Assembly (NCBI GenBank): GCA_964007475.1
Contig: OZ023273.1
Coordinates: 134,265,308-134,329,307 of the forward strand
DNA: 64,000 bases
Direction of reading: 5' to 3'
DNA from: Hybos culiciformis
Lineage: Eukaryota > Arthropoda > Insecta > Diptera > Hybotidae
Position numbers and translations under genes: made by a program. Of the stretch, positions 23,987 to 36,563 are shown in pieces. Within the stretch, counting starts at the first letter, position 1; each line of letters begins with the position of its first letter. The notes beneath the pieces were generated by a model. The model was not told where the DNA came from and made no database searches. It saw nothing but the letters and a program-made list of their open reading frames with translations.

Positions 23987-24211
23987 TATGTATATATCAT
24001 AGAGGATTCAGTCTCATACAAAAAACGTAAATCATAAAAATGAAACAAATTATTTTAAATCACAACCCCATGAGGTCATTTTTTTTTTTGAGAATTTCTC
24101 TCTTACAAAAGATTTTAAAACTTTAAAAATACCAACAGATCTACTTAATTTTTAAAGTTCTAAAATGTTGAGTGAGAGTGAAATTCTCAAATTGTGATTT
24201 AAGATTTTTTG
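23987..24211. mobile_element. MITE related to 36274-36563, right arm truncated
   Basis: The left arm reads 'agaggattcagtctcatac', then 'aatcacaaccccatgagg', closely matching the left arm of the copy at 36274. The right arm keeps 'gagagtgaaattctc' and 'ttgtgattt' but has lost the 'catgggg' block and the tip. No coding capacity. Confidence 0.75.
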
Positions 24212-27200
24212 TTGAATATAATACATTTTATTAAAGATCCTACTTTGTCAAGTGATGCACTTCATAAATTTATTGCTCCAAGGATTAATTTTCCAAAATT
24301 ATTATAATTCAAATAGTATTCCTAGTAAATAAATACACTTCAAATTCCTCATATTGAAAAAATACCTAAAATATCCAAAGGAATAAAGAAAATTTACAAT
24401 ACCAAAATGTTTATTGTTTACAGGAATTAAATTATCTGTTGTTGCATTCAGGTGCTGATATTATATTTACATTGTATCATTCAAGGGTCTTAATGATAGA
24501 AAAAAGCTTTGGTGTAGAAAAGCCGGTCTTGTCATCAAGAAATTTTAAAATTTTTATTTATTATTTTAAAATTATTATCATTCTACTCTTACAAAGATAT
24601 TTATTTTAACCCACTCCACTAGTAAGATCACGTCGATTGAGTTGGGATAGTCTTATGATCCTTAAAATTTAATGTTTCTTCCATCAAAAATTTATTTCCT
24701 GAATATATATAGTTGGTTATTGGTTCCTAATGCAAGCTTAAACTTCAGTATATTTGCAAATTTCCAATGTTACATACAATCTGGAAGGCATTAGAACATC
24801 GGTTATTTTTTCGTCATATTATTTCTTCCTACACCCCATACTGCAGCCATACATATAGATTCCACAACAGCAACACTACATATATTCTTAAAGTATCCAA
24901 AGAAAATAAAAATGTTTCTAATTACATTTTTGATAAATTAAAACATCACATTTTAGTTTTGTTTTAAGTATTTTAATTTTTGCAATTTCAAAGTTTAAAG
25001 TTTTATTTTTTAATAAAACAAAAAAAAAACCTATAAAAAAATAATTCTTGATAACTTTCTAAATCAAATTAAGATAGAAGACTGAAAGTGAAAATCCTAT
25101 GTGCTTTGCAGATAGGTATATAAGAATTATTATTTACTTTTTAGTTTCCTCTCAAAGATTTCTACACTGTTTTTACGTTAAGGATAATAGAAAAACCTTA
25201 AAAGATTGTTTATTATTTCCCAGAGAGTATAAGAAGTTTGATTGTAAAATTTGCAGAAATTATAAGCTTAAAAAAAAGTTGAATTGGTTTTTGTTCGAAT
25301 AATAAAAAAAAAATCGAACAAGTTTGTATGACAAAATTTTCTGTTCAAAAGATAAATATAAAAAATCTCACACAAAGTGCTATTATTTTGATGGTTTTGT
25401 TGTAGCAACATCACCATGATATAAAAAAGCACATGACATAAAAAAAAAAAATATCCCACATAATTATTTTTTAGAAATAAATAATAATGAAATTCAATTT
25501 GTTTTTTGTCATTCGGAATAATTGAAGTTTTAGCAGAGGTGTTTGTAATATAATTTATAATTGCAAAATTTAGAAAATGGACAACTTAACTAATCACTTA
25601 ATAATTATTATCAACCATAAAATAACGATTTTTAAAAAGTATCATGGGGTACTTAATTATGGTCGTTTTAAACAAGTTTTCTTTTTGATGACAAAAATGT
25701 TGTATGAACAAAATTACACTTTTTTAATTTTTTAATCTAAAACTAAAGCTTTTTCTTTAACAGAGACGTATGATACCATCATTGACAACAAACATGTTAA
25801 AAATCCTAATCAGATATTTTAATAGTGTATTATTGTACGTTCTTAATTTTTGAGTTGAACGTAAAAAAAAAAACAAATTAGTTCAACAATCCTATTAAAA
25901 CATTAAATATGTTTTTGTTGTTTTTAAATCTTTTAAAGATATTAACTTAATCGCCTTGATTGAGTGTTTGATTGTCCCGGAATTTAAGAAGTGAAAATTT
26001 TCCACCGAATCTGCAAAAAATTTTCTTTTTCCTTTAAAATTAACATATTCTCTATAAATATTTGACTTACACAAGTACAGGAGAAAATATAAACGAACCA
26101 TTAGCATATTATTATATACATATTGGATAAAGGTAAATTTTTTTTTTTTCTTCATCTTTGGTCTCTTGTTCGGTCTTATTGTTAATCACAGCTATAACAT
26201 ATTAGTTATTATTTATTTATTTATTTATTTTCAATCCACCAGGTGTAATCCTTCACAGATCTTGAACAATATTTATTATTTACATACAAATTCATTATTA
26301 TCCTAAGAATCTACGATCGATATTGTCTTACTCGAATAAAACAAAAAATTTCTAGTCATCTATCTTAAATTTCGTTGCTAAAAAAACTACTATCGAATAT
26401 TGGCAAAAATAACTATAGCAAAGTAATTATTTAATGTTATACATTAAGCATATACATAAATATAATATGCACTATTTATTCGTCACTTCATCCAGGCATA
26501 TTTATTTTAAAATGAAAATGATCAAATACCTATAATCTATTTTTTTGAAATAACAAACAGTAATTATTAAATATTCTACGATACAAGGAAATTCAGTAGA
26601 ATTATGGTATTATTATAAATCTCTGGTCTGTTTATCTAATAGTATTACAATGTAAATTCGTAAATCTGTTGTGCTATTTTAATTATGAATATGATAATAT
26701 TATACAGACGATCTAAATTAAAGCAATATTTTATTACGTTGATTAATTTTTAGATTTACTGTCAATATTTATGAGACTAAATAGAAAATTAACATAATTT
26801 ATAATTGAAAAAAGTTCTCCTCCCTATACATAATAATTGTTATAATTTCCATTTAAACTTTGTAATGAAAATAAGTGAATTTTAATTTTATGGCAATACA
26901 TATAATAACATACAATTTATACACCTACTCAAGTTTGTGAGTTCTGTGATTCTGTACAGTGATTTATATTAATGTATACAGTTTTAGTAATTTTATAAAG
27001 CTTTTATAGTTTTAGTAATTTTCAAACCTTAAATAATATTAGGAGTACAAAAAATAAAACCTTTAAATCATAGCACATAGTTCTACGACACCGTGGGAAA
27101 ATTTAAGTTTGAAATCAAATTAAATTTGAGTGGCTCTTAATATGACACATAACAACGAAAAATGCATTTTTCCTTTTGGGCGAATTTCCTAAAATTAACA

Positions 27201-29481
27201 TATTTTTCATATTACTACTTATTGTATAAACATATAATTTAAAAAAAAATAGATTTAATTTGCATAATAATACCATACATATTTACCTACGTAGATACAA
27301 AAATAAATATTTATAATTTAATTACCATTGATACACTTAATTAAATTAATTTAACAATATTATTTAAAATATATTATTTAAATTTTTAAATACTTTTTTT
27401 TACAGACTGGGATCTGAAAAAATATTTTATTAAAAATTGGTATATGAGTAAATGTCGGATGATGGAAATTCGAAAGTATTTTAAATCGAAAACTATCTTC
27501 ACTTATAATATACAGTTCTAAAATTTTATTAATTATAACCACAATTAAATTTAATAGTTTTTAAAGGAAGCAAACCAACATAAAAAAAAAAAAAAACATA
27601 AAATATTTTCTCAGAAATCGTGAAAGAAAAATTTTAATGAAAAATTTTTACCAAAAGATGAATGCGCTGTCTCTATCAATTTAAGTAATTTTTCATCCAA
27701 TTTATAAAGTTTTCATTCATTCATTGCGAATAGTTTTAAAAATTTGTTTTCTTTTTCATTCATTTTCCTTTAATAAAAATTCTACAAGCACTTTCTTAAG
27801 TTTTACACGGGAGACACCCAAAATCTTATGCAACAAATATGAATTCTTCTGTTAACAATTTTCTGCTTGCAAGAATGATTTATTCAACAAAAATAGCATG
27901 CGTAAATGCTTGTTTGGAAACTTTTTTTTTTTTAATTTCTTTTTTGAAAAGCTAGACCTCTTTGAGTACAATCATTTTGGCCGTTTGAACCAGTAAGGTA
28001 AATTTAATTTACATATAGTTTTGTACATAATGTATGTATTGTATATTCAATATGTATGTATGTATGTAAGCATAGTGGAAGAAAGAATTTATGTTCATAT
28101 TCGTATTCTCACATGGAAAAATAATACTCAATAAATCAAATAAAAAATAATCTAATCTAACAAGAAGAATCATAAATCAATGTTGCAAACAAGATTTGTT
28201 TGATAAAAAGAATTTTTGTTTTTAAGATAAAATTTTCCAAATTTACTTTTCTAATGAAATATTAAATTTATCCTCAAAGAATTTTTTATAATTTCAGGAT
28301 GTGTTAATAAGCAAACTCAATAAGAGGATTTAGAGATAAAAGGTGGAAAAATCAGTGAATCGAATCATTAATAATATATATTTCCAAAATTTTCTTATAT
28401 TTAGGTGTTCTTTTAATGACTACGATTAGTAATGATAATAATTTTTCTTCATTGGAGATTAAGCGGATGCCACATTTATTTTCAAAGATTTTCCTTAAAT
28501 GAATTTTTTAAGAATAATTTTTTATATATTTTTTTTTTTTTTTCAAGATTTAAGTAACAATTAAGAATAATTTGAAAGTTCCCTTAAATTAAGATTATTC
28601 TAAATGCTTCAAATATAAACTTAATAACCAAATATGCATGTAATTATTATAATCAAAAGTTTTACTTAAAATGAAATATTTATTATAATTTCTTTAGGGT
28701 AAAAATCTATTAATAGAGCTGGAAACAATTTTCATATTTATTAGTTATTTATTACAAGTCATCTAATTATGAACCAAATATTCTAAAATCAACAATAAGT
28801 TAAGATTCAAATTTAAAATACACAAGATATGAAAGATTTAGACTTTATAAGATAAAATTTAGTTTATATATATTTTATTGGGATTATATAGATTTACTAT
28901 ATTATTAACTGATAATCAATGTAGGTTATTTTTTTTATAAATTCAGGCGATTAAATAAATGTTTTCTTAAATCAGTCGACTCTGTTTTGATCTTCTTATC
29001 TTAAGTAGCTTTGTGGGTGGTTAAAAGTCATGTTTCATAATGTAATCATTATTTATTAACACTTAAAAAATATGAAAAAGTTATAAATAAATACAACTGT
29101 TGTTCTAAGGATCTATTTTGCTTATTTTTAATACATTTAAAAATTTTATCACACAAAATTATACTTAATTTTTTAAAAATTATTTTGTTAAAAGTGCGAT
29201 GTTTAATTTATGGTTTAATTTTTATAAACATCATAAAAACAAAAACCTAATGGACTTTTGATGTTCATTCAGTTGTTTCAACATCCTTCCGTTAATGAAA
29301 TTATTACATACTTTATAACAATTTATTATTATTTTAATTTTTCGTAAAGGTGAAAAACATTGGAATTATGAATTTTTTTGTGAAAATGAAATTTAAATCT
29401 TTTTTTAACATAATTTTTCAACGATTTTGTATATAATGATTAACAAATTGTAAAATTCATAACCATTAATTATTAAGCATT

Positions 29482-31697
29482 AATTATTAAGCAGAAAATG
29501 GAGAAACTCAATACAGGACGTCAGAGCATACAGAGGGGCAGATATGCATACCGATCACAACTTGGTTATATGTAAATTGTGCATCAGAACAATTAGGCAC
29601 AAGCAAGACAAGAAACATCATAGAACCAAACTTCAGTATGATAACTTAACGCCTGAAGTAATCAACCAATTTACAAATGCCATCAGCGAATTAACAAACA
29701 TAAATGATTGGAAGAGCATGAGTAAGCGTTATCAACAAATTGGTGAGCAAATATTGGGAAAAACACAAACAAACAGGAAAGCATGGATATCGGATCATAC
29801 ATGGAACCTAATTCTGCAACGTAAAAATATACATCAAGATATAATCCAGCACAATAATCCAGTAGATAAACAAAAATATACAGAAATAGCAAAGTTAATA
29901 AAGAAAAGTGCCAGGACTGATAAACGGAAATACTACGGGAAAATTGCAAGAAATATCCAAAGTGCAGCATCCACACATAATATGAAAAATGTATATAAGA
30001 ACATCAATCAATTAACAAATACCTATAACAAGTCATCTGGATTAATCAGAGATAATAACGGTAACATCCTCACAACCACAGACGAGCAATTAAGAAGATG
30101 GCATGAACATTTCAGTGACGCAAATCCCATAGAACAGAACAGCACAACTGAAAATCCAATCACAGATAATAATGAATATATACCAGAACCATGCGAAGAA
30201 GAAATAGCAAAAATCATCAAGAACCTGAAGAACAACAAGGCAGCAGGTGAAGACAACATACAAGCGGAACTGTTGAAAATTAACCCTGATCAAAGTGCCA
30301 GAATTATAACACCTCTAATAGTTGAAGCATGGCGGAGTGAAAATATACCACAAGATTGGAAAAAAGGTGTGATAATAAAGTTACCCAAGAAAGGAGATCT
30401 AACGCAATGCAACAACTGGAGAGGTATCACACTTCTCAGCATTATCAACAAGATCATATCCAATATAATAATAAGCAGGATTTCAGAACAAATAGAAAGT
30501 AATCTACGGGATAATCAAGCCGGATTTAGACCCAAGAAAGGATGCAGTGACCAAACAAACACCTTAAGAATCATTGTAGAACAATCAATTGAAATGCAAT
30601 CTACACTATACATTGGGTTTGTAGACTTTCGTAGGGCATTTGACACAATCAACAGAGATGCAATATGGAGAGCTCTAAATAAAAGAAATGTAAATGGGAA
30701 ATACATTAGATTAATACAAGAGCTATATAACAACGCAGAAAATGTGGTACTACATGGTGGAAGCTATAGCGAAGTAATATACACATCAGCTGGCGTAAAA
30801 CAAGGTTGCACAATGTCTCCATCCCTGTTCAACATTGTACTGGATGACATAATGGAAGAAACCACAAGCCGCACAGAGGGCATAACATGGGGTACAGGGA
30901 AGTTAAATGACCTCGATTACGCAGATGACATCGCTCTAATAACCAGCAATCATAATGATATGCAAAATAGTATAAATATACTATCAGAAGTAGCAAAGAC
31001 AGCTGGACTAGAAATAAACATCAATAAAACCAAGATATTAAGAATAAATGATATCAATGCTGATTCAATAACTCTAGAAGGTGAGCCGTTAGAAAATGTA
31101 ACTGAATTTACATATCTAGGCACTATAATATCTGACAATGGAGGAACAGACATTGATATACAAAACAGAGTAACAGCGGCCCGGAAGGCATTTGGGAGAC
31201 TATCAAAAATATGGAGGTCAACACAAATAACACGTAGAACGAAAATACAAATATACAACGCAAGTGTGAAATCAGTCCTCCTATACGGATGCGAAACATG
31301 GAGGCTCACAAGATCAAATATGCAAAAAATACAGGTATTCCAGAACAAATGTTTACGAATAATATGCAAAGTCTTCTGGCCCAATAGAATTCGTAACATT
31401 GATCTTTGGAATATAACAAATACCATACCAATTGAAAAAGAAATAAAATCACGCAGATGGAAATGGATAGGTCATACATTGAGGAAGCCAGAAAATTCAA
31501 TAACAAGACAAGCTCTATACTACCAACCAAATGGCCGAAGAAGAAGAGGACGACCATGCACAACATGGAAAAGGACGGTAGATGCTGAACTAAGAAACTC
31601 TAATCTAAGCTGGAATGAAATCGAAGACCTAGCGCAGGATAGAACAGAATGGAGGGCATGTGTACGTTGCCTATGTTCCCTCGAGGAATAAATAAGG

Positions 31698-31731
<34 letters not shown>

Positions 31732-31738
31732 ATTAAGC
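29482..31738 (+). mobile_element. 5'-truncated non-LTR retrotransposon with 11-bp target duplication
   Basis: The insertion proper runs from 29493 to the A tail. AATTATTAAGC occurs at 29482-29492 and 31728-31738 (the first two As of the right copy may belong to the tail). The 3' UTR is only about six bases between the stop and a pure A tail (31698-31729). Such a minimal 3' UTR is compatible with RTE-like elements, but I cannot fix the clade. The uninterrupted reading frame and the pure tail point to recent insertion. Confidence 0.9.
29493..31691 (+). CDS. Non-LTR reverse transcriptase (truncated endonuclease + RT)
   Basis: The frame is open from the first base of the insertion; the first in-frame ATG is at 29544 (715 residues from there). 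The first codons (IQDVRAYRGADMHTDHNLV) are the C-terminal tip of an APE-type endonuclease, where the conserved SDH is TDH here. Thus the element was truncated inside that domain. The RT core follows: KAAGEDNIQ, LPKKGDLTQCNNWRGITLL, QAGFRPKKGC, motif A FVDFRRAFD (30618-30644), GVKQGCTMSP, and catalytic YADD (30918-30929). The C-terminus has RRWKWIGHTLRKP and a basic RRRRGRPCTTWKR block common in this group. No stop or frameshift breaks it. Without a full endonuclease it is unlikely to move by itself. Minus-strand open frames here are shadows. Confidence 0.93.
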   Translation, partial: RKWRNSIQDVRAYRGADMHTDHNLVICKLCIRTIRHKQDKKHHRTKLQYDNLTPEVINQFTNAISELTNINDWKSMSKRYQQIGEQILGKTQTNRKAWISDHTWNLILQRKNIHQDIIQHNNPVDKQKYTEIAKLIKKSARTDKRKYYGKIARNIQSAASTHNMKNVYKNINQLTNTYNKSSGLIRDNNGNILTTTDEQLRRWHEHFSDANPIEQNSTTENPITDNNEYIPEPCEEEIAKIIKNLKNNKAAGEDNIQAELLKINPDQSARIITPLIVEAWRSENIPQDWKKGVIIKLPKKGDLTQCNNWRGITLLSIINKIISNIIISRISEQIESNLRDNQAGFRPKKGCSDQTNTLRIIVEQSIEMQSTLYIGFVDFRRAFDTINRDAIWRALNKRNVNGKYIRLIQELYNNAENVVLHGGSYSEVIYTSAGVKQGCTMSPSLFNIVLDDIMEETTSRTEGITWGTGKLNDLDYADDIALITSNHNDMQNSINILSEVAKTAGLEININKTKILRINDINADSITLEGEPLENVTEFTYLGTIISDNGGTDIDIQNRVTAARKAFGRLSKIWRSTQITRRTKIQIYNASVKSVLLYGCETWRLTRSNMQKIQVFQNKCLRIICKVFWPNRIRNIDLWNITNTIPIEKEIKSRRWKWIGHTLRKPENSITRQALYYQPNGRRRRGRPCTTWKRTVDAELRNSNLSWNEIEDLAQDRTEWRACVRCLCSLEE

Positions 31739-34000
31739 TTTATAGAAAGTTTCAGAATCAAGTTTTCAATTATGAGTAGCTCAATAGCTATAATTATTAG
31801 ACGCAATATAGAATCTAATCCATCATTTAAAGTTTCCGTACCAAAAATTATAAAGTTGAAAATCAAAGATGAATTACCTATCTTTGTTGAAATTTCTGAA
31901 AAACATTGAACAACTCGGAAGCACTTAAGAAAAATATAGAATGACAATTTTTTCTAATTTTATACAAAATGCATGTTTAAAATAACTATTACTTATGCAT
32001 GTTTAAAATAACCATTACTTACACACTTACGACTAGATTGAAAAAATTAACATTTTAAAGGTTAACGATATTATCTAACAATATTGTTTTCTCTGGAAAA
32101 TTTAGGTTTTATTACCCATGAATAAACCATAAAAAAATGGTTTGTAACGAACCATTTTCTGCGGGTAAAAAAATTGCTTTTTGTCAACAAAATTTCTTGT
32201 GCCTTTGCTTAAAATTACAACAGTGACAATAATTAATTATTTCATTTGACATTCATTACAAATTTGTAAATTCTCATCAAGAATTTATATTTTTGATATG
32301 TGATATACATACTATATTTATATAATATCTTTGAAGTGAATTTTCATTTTATTTCATAAACTTATTTTCGCATAACTTACTGCCCATAAATTTTCATTCC
32401 ATATACATTCATATACATTTATATATTTTTTTATATCACCTCTGTATCCAGTAGTGAATTTTGTCATAGTATTCTTTAATCTCAATTTTTTGTATTAAGT
32501 GAAACTCTTGAAAAGTTCTCGTACATATACATACAATACATGCACTTTATTGATGTTAACTATATCAAATAGGTAGCCTAATTTACTTATAAGACACTAC
32601 CAAATCAGTAGGTTTCTTAACAATTATAAAACTGTTGCCTGAATGTAGCTTAAGGTAAGTAATTTCGAGTGCGGGATGTTATTAATTAAATTATAATAAA
32701 TTAATTTATACTATTTTGAAATAAAATCTGAAATGATAAATTTTTTGATTATAGAAAATAGTACGTACATACCATACTCCTCTTATTAAACTGACTGTCT
32801 TAAAGTTGAAAGTCCTAACATAAGACAATATATAACTAATGAAACTAAGAGCTTATGATTGAGTTTTTTTCTATTTCGTAAAATAATCCAACAAATTTAA
32901 AAAGATTTAAAAGTTACACAAATATAAGATGAAGTATCAATTTTTTTTATGTTAAAAATTTGTAGGACATATTTCTACTTATCGAACTACAAAATAAAAG
33001 TATTCTTCAATACCTTTCAGTTCCGTCTATTTCATAAATATTTTAACAATTTTACATTATGTTAAAAATGCGCATAACATATGTATACATAGAAAATATG
33101 TACATGTACATATATTATGAACATTACATAATAATGAGTATTTAACCAAATGTTTATTTTTTCGAAGACAAATTTCATGAATTGTATTAAACGAAAGAAT
33201 TTTGTAATTAATTTTGATTTTGAGTGATTTATTGTAAGAAAGCCACATTTAAAATTTAATGCAGTAATTTGGTAATTATGTTTTAAGATTATATTTAACA
33301 AAAGAAAACGTAATATATATGTTTTACTAACTAACTAGATACATATCTATTGTTATGTATAAAATAGTAAATTAATGTTTTTGTAAATTGTTCAATTTTC
33401 TATGTATAATGCTTAATTTTACTTAAGATGAAATATAGTTTTCGATTAAAAATCCGTAAGGATAATTATGCAAAACTATTCAAAATAGATATAAGTAGAA
33501 TGAAAATTGTTTGAAAATTATATGCCTAACCAAAACGTATACCGTTTCCTCCATATACAGTAATTGTAATTACTTTCAAGTCTTAATAATCTTTTAGTTG
33601 CATGGTTCATAAAAATTATAATTTTCGCGAAAAGTTTCTAACGAAACGAAATTCATATTAATTGAAAATGCTTTTAAATTCAATAATTTTATTTATATAA
33701 AATCTCTTAAATTCAAGATTGGGACAGGGTAATTGTCAATAACTGAGACAATGCCTTATCAAATAATAATTACTTATTATAATCAATTACAATTATTTGA
33801 TAAATGAAAATTATATAATTATGAGATGAAAAACTTTTTATGAGCGAAATATTAAATTTTTAAAAATAATTATCTCTGTGAATTGAAATCAAATTATGAT
33901 ACTAAAATTTCTGTGCTTGATCAAAATAAAATGTTAACTTTCCACAAATTTTATTTGGAAATGTGTGGGTCTAATTTTTGAATATTTGGAAAGTTAGGAT

Positions 34001-34041
34001 CGGCCGATTATTTTCTGTAAAATAAAACAAAATAAAACTGT
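34001..34041 (+). repeat. Short dispersed repeat shared with 48711-48750
   Basis: 'cggccgattattttctgtaa' continues into 'aataaaacaaa', nearly identical over about 40 bases to 48711-48750, which lies inside the TIR element 48253-48788. Flanks do not match. Confidence 0.6.
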
Positions 34042-35122
34042 ACGAACATAAAGCATAATTAAAAATGTTTTGAGTAATAATAATTAAAGTTTTCATTAAA
34101 TACGCCTGAAATATATTTAACTACAACATTATTTACTCGCAGAACAACTTAATTTAGCCTATATTTTCGTGTTTTTTTTAACCATTATTGATCTCAATTA
34201 TTTAAAGATAAAAGCATTACTTCCAACCTATCATGTACACTTCAAAATAACTAGAAAAGGAAACAATTTTATTAAAATGTTATTTAAGGAAAAAAGGTTC
34301 TTGATGAAAGCAATTTTGGGATAAGTTAATGGATAGGTGTTTATGGACAATGATTTCTTTTTTTTTTGGTCATAATAATCACAGTCATGATTTTTTATAC
34401 CCTTGTATTGTTGTTCCTAGATAAATTTATATTTTTTCTTTTTTTGCTTGAAATATCATTACATGAAATTTATTTTTAGGGTCAAAACATTAAAAAATGA
34501 TTCTACTTGTTTTACGTTAACCCATATAATCATTTTAAATTTTTCGTCTGATTTTCTACTGTATGTCTTCAATAAGAAAAAGAAAAATATTTTTGGTCTT
34601 TTTGATTATTAATTGCCAAAGATTGTGACCTTGTCAGCTATTTAACGTGAAATCAACTTAATGGAAAACTACAATTTAAATAACTTGATATTACTTATTA
34701 TTTGTATAATCTTTGCTTGGGATCATATTACATAATTTGAAAAGTCTAGACAATAAATTTATTTCTATGACAGACATTTTTATCATTATTATTTCTTGTT
34801 ATTTTTCGTTAAAAAAAATACAAATTCATTGGTATATAAAATAGATCAACAACTTTGTGTTCAAAATCCTTCAGCATCATTTCAACGTGAAGTCATAGAC
34901 TCTCTATATATCAAAAAATAATATTTATTTACAGATACTTCAATATTTAATTTAATAATTTAATAAATAACCACTTTCGATATTAAAAAGAGATATTAAA
35001 GGAGTTTAGAATATATATGTAATTTAGAATTGTTAAGTTTTAAATATATAGTTCAGCAAACTTGAATTTTCGTTTAAATTTATATCGTTTTTATGCTTGT
35101 ATTTTCTAAAATAAGCCCATGT

Positions 35123-35190
35123 ACAGTGGTTACCAAAGTGTGGGTCGCGACCCACTGCTGGGTCGCGAGCTGATTCTAGGTGGGTCGCCA
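35123..35190 (+). mobile_element. Solo hAT terminal fragment
   Basis: Begins CAGTGGTTACCAAAGTGTGG and continues with gtcgcgaccca and gggtcgcgagc. This is a strongly recognisable hAT terminal inverted repeat and subterminal region. I found no matching right end in the window, so it appears to be a truncated copy. Confidence 0.7.
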
Positions 35191-36273
35191 ATAATTTTAT
35201 TATTTGTATTAATTTATTTTTAATTAACTTAATGCAATATTTTTATATATAGGCAGGCATGTGTTTGAAGCATATTTTTAGGTGCTTGTAAAAATTTTCT
35301 CAACAAATGTCTATATTAAAAAGATTAAAGTACAAAATTCATATCCAGTTTTATACACTGCAGCTTTTCTAAGAAAGGGCTTCAGAAATTTAATGTTTTA
35401 CCTTCTATAATTCTCAAAACATAGTTTTTATATACAAAAGGCAAACCTTATTTTGCCTTCAACGAAACATAGAAATTTTCGCTCAAATAATTATAATGAG
35501 GAAATCAAAAATACTTTGCAGTCAATTTCTAACTAAAAGATTAAATTGAAATTTATAGGAAATTTGTTATTATTCAATATACAATTTTTAGATAGTCTGA
35601 CTGAAATAATAAACGAATGAAAATATTCTTGTTTACTTCCATTTTTTTTTTTTACTTTTATTTATTCAATAAATTTTTATTGCGTGATACCATATAAAAA
35701 AGTTAGAACAATAAACACATGGAATATGTGGTTTGTTTTAAAGCTTTTTGTTTTTTTTTTTTTATTTTTTGTATAAAATAATAATAAAATACTTTAAGAA
35801 TGTTTAAATACATGGCTAATACTATTGATAATTTTATGTATCTGAATGTGATTATCGTGAAGTATATTTAACTTTCAGGAATCTTTTTAGTTTGTTTTAT
35901 TGTTTTTTTTAACTTCTTGTAACTGGTCCAAAATATTAATTTTTTTTACGATACATTATAAGAAATTTTTATCGTTTTAGTAAGTACTTTATTGTTTCTT
36001 TTTACAATTTAAGTATAAATAAGAGAAAAGAATATTTTTGTTTTTCGCACTAAAAGTTCATTAATTAATTCATTTAACAATAATATGAAATTTCATCAGC
36101 AAAATTATTTTGACTGTTATTCAATTAGGTTTATACTCGTATTATATAATTGAATTAAAGCATTATATGTAAAATATTAGTTATTTATAAATAATAGTTA
36201 TTTATTTTCTTTTTCATATTCCCGTTCAAATGCGACGAAAACATTATTCTGATCCTATATTAATACCAAAAAG

Positions 36274-36563
36274 AATGTATATAAAGAGGAATCAGTCCCA
36301 TACAAAAAAAATAATTAAAATAGTGAAACAAGAAATCCATATCACAACCCCATGAGCTTTTTTTTTTTTTTTTTACAATCCACTCTTTTTAAAACTTTCA
36401 AAATTGTATAGAACTGTTGTTATTTTTGAACTTTTAAAAGCATTTGTGAGAGTGGAACTCTCAAAAAAAAAAAAAAAAAAACTCATGGGGTTGTGATATG
36501 GATTTTTTGTTTCACTATTTTAATTCTTTTTTTTGTATGGGACTGATTCCTCTTCATATACAT
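36274..36563. mobile_element. 290-bp palindromic MITE with about 85-bp TIRs
   Basis: The left arm (36274-36360) reads 'agaggaatcagtcccataca' and on to 'atatcacaaccccatgag'; the right arm (36480-36563) is its near-perfect inverse. A and T runs of 15 or more sit at the inner ends of the arms. It would fold into one long hairpin. A relative is at 23987. Confidence 0.88.

Larger units (their letters stand above)
21808..29481. other. Long non-coding region
   Basis: No gene that I can support. Listed separately: a repeat related to 53440-53640 (22690-22850), a hairpin at 23753-23794 and a MITE at 23987-24211. The remainder is AT-rich with homopolymers and a short (tatg)n run near 28060. Exons of a large gene cannot be excluded by eye. 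Confidence 0.5.

Noticed and set aside
29683..31566. Several long minus-strand open frames
   Set aside because: Shadows of the reverse transcriptase frame.
31649..31947. Open frames across the A tail of the retrotransposon
   Set aside because: Lys or Phe runs are the poly(A) tail read through; no gene.
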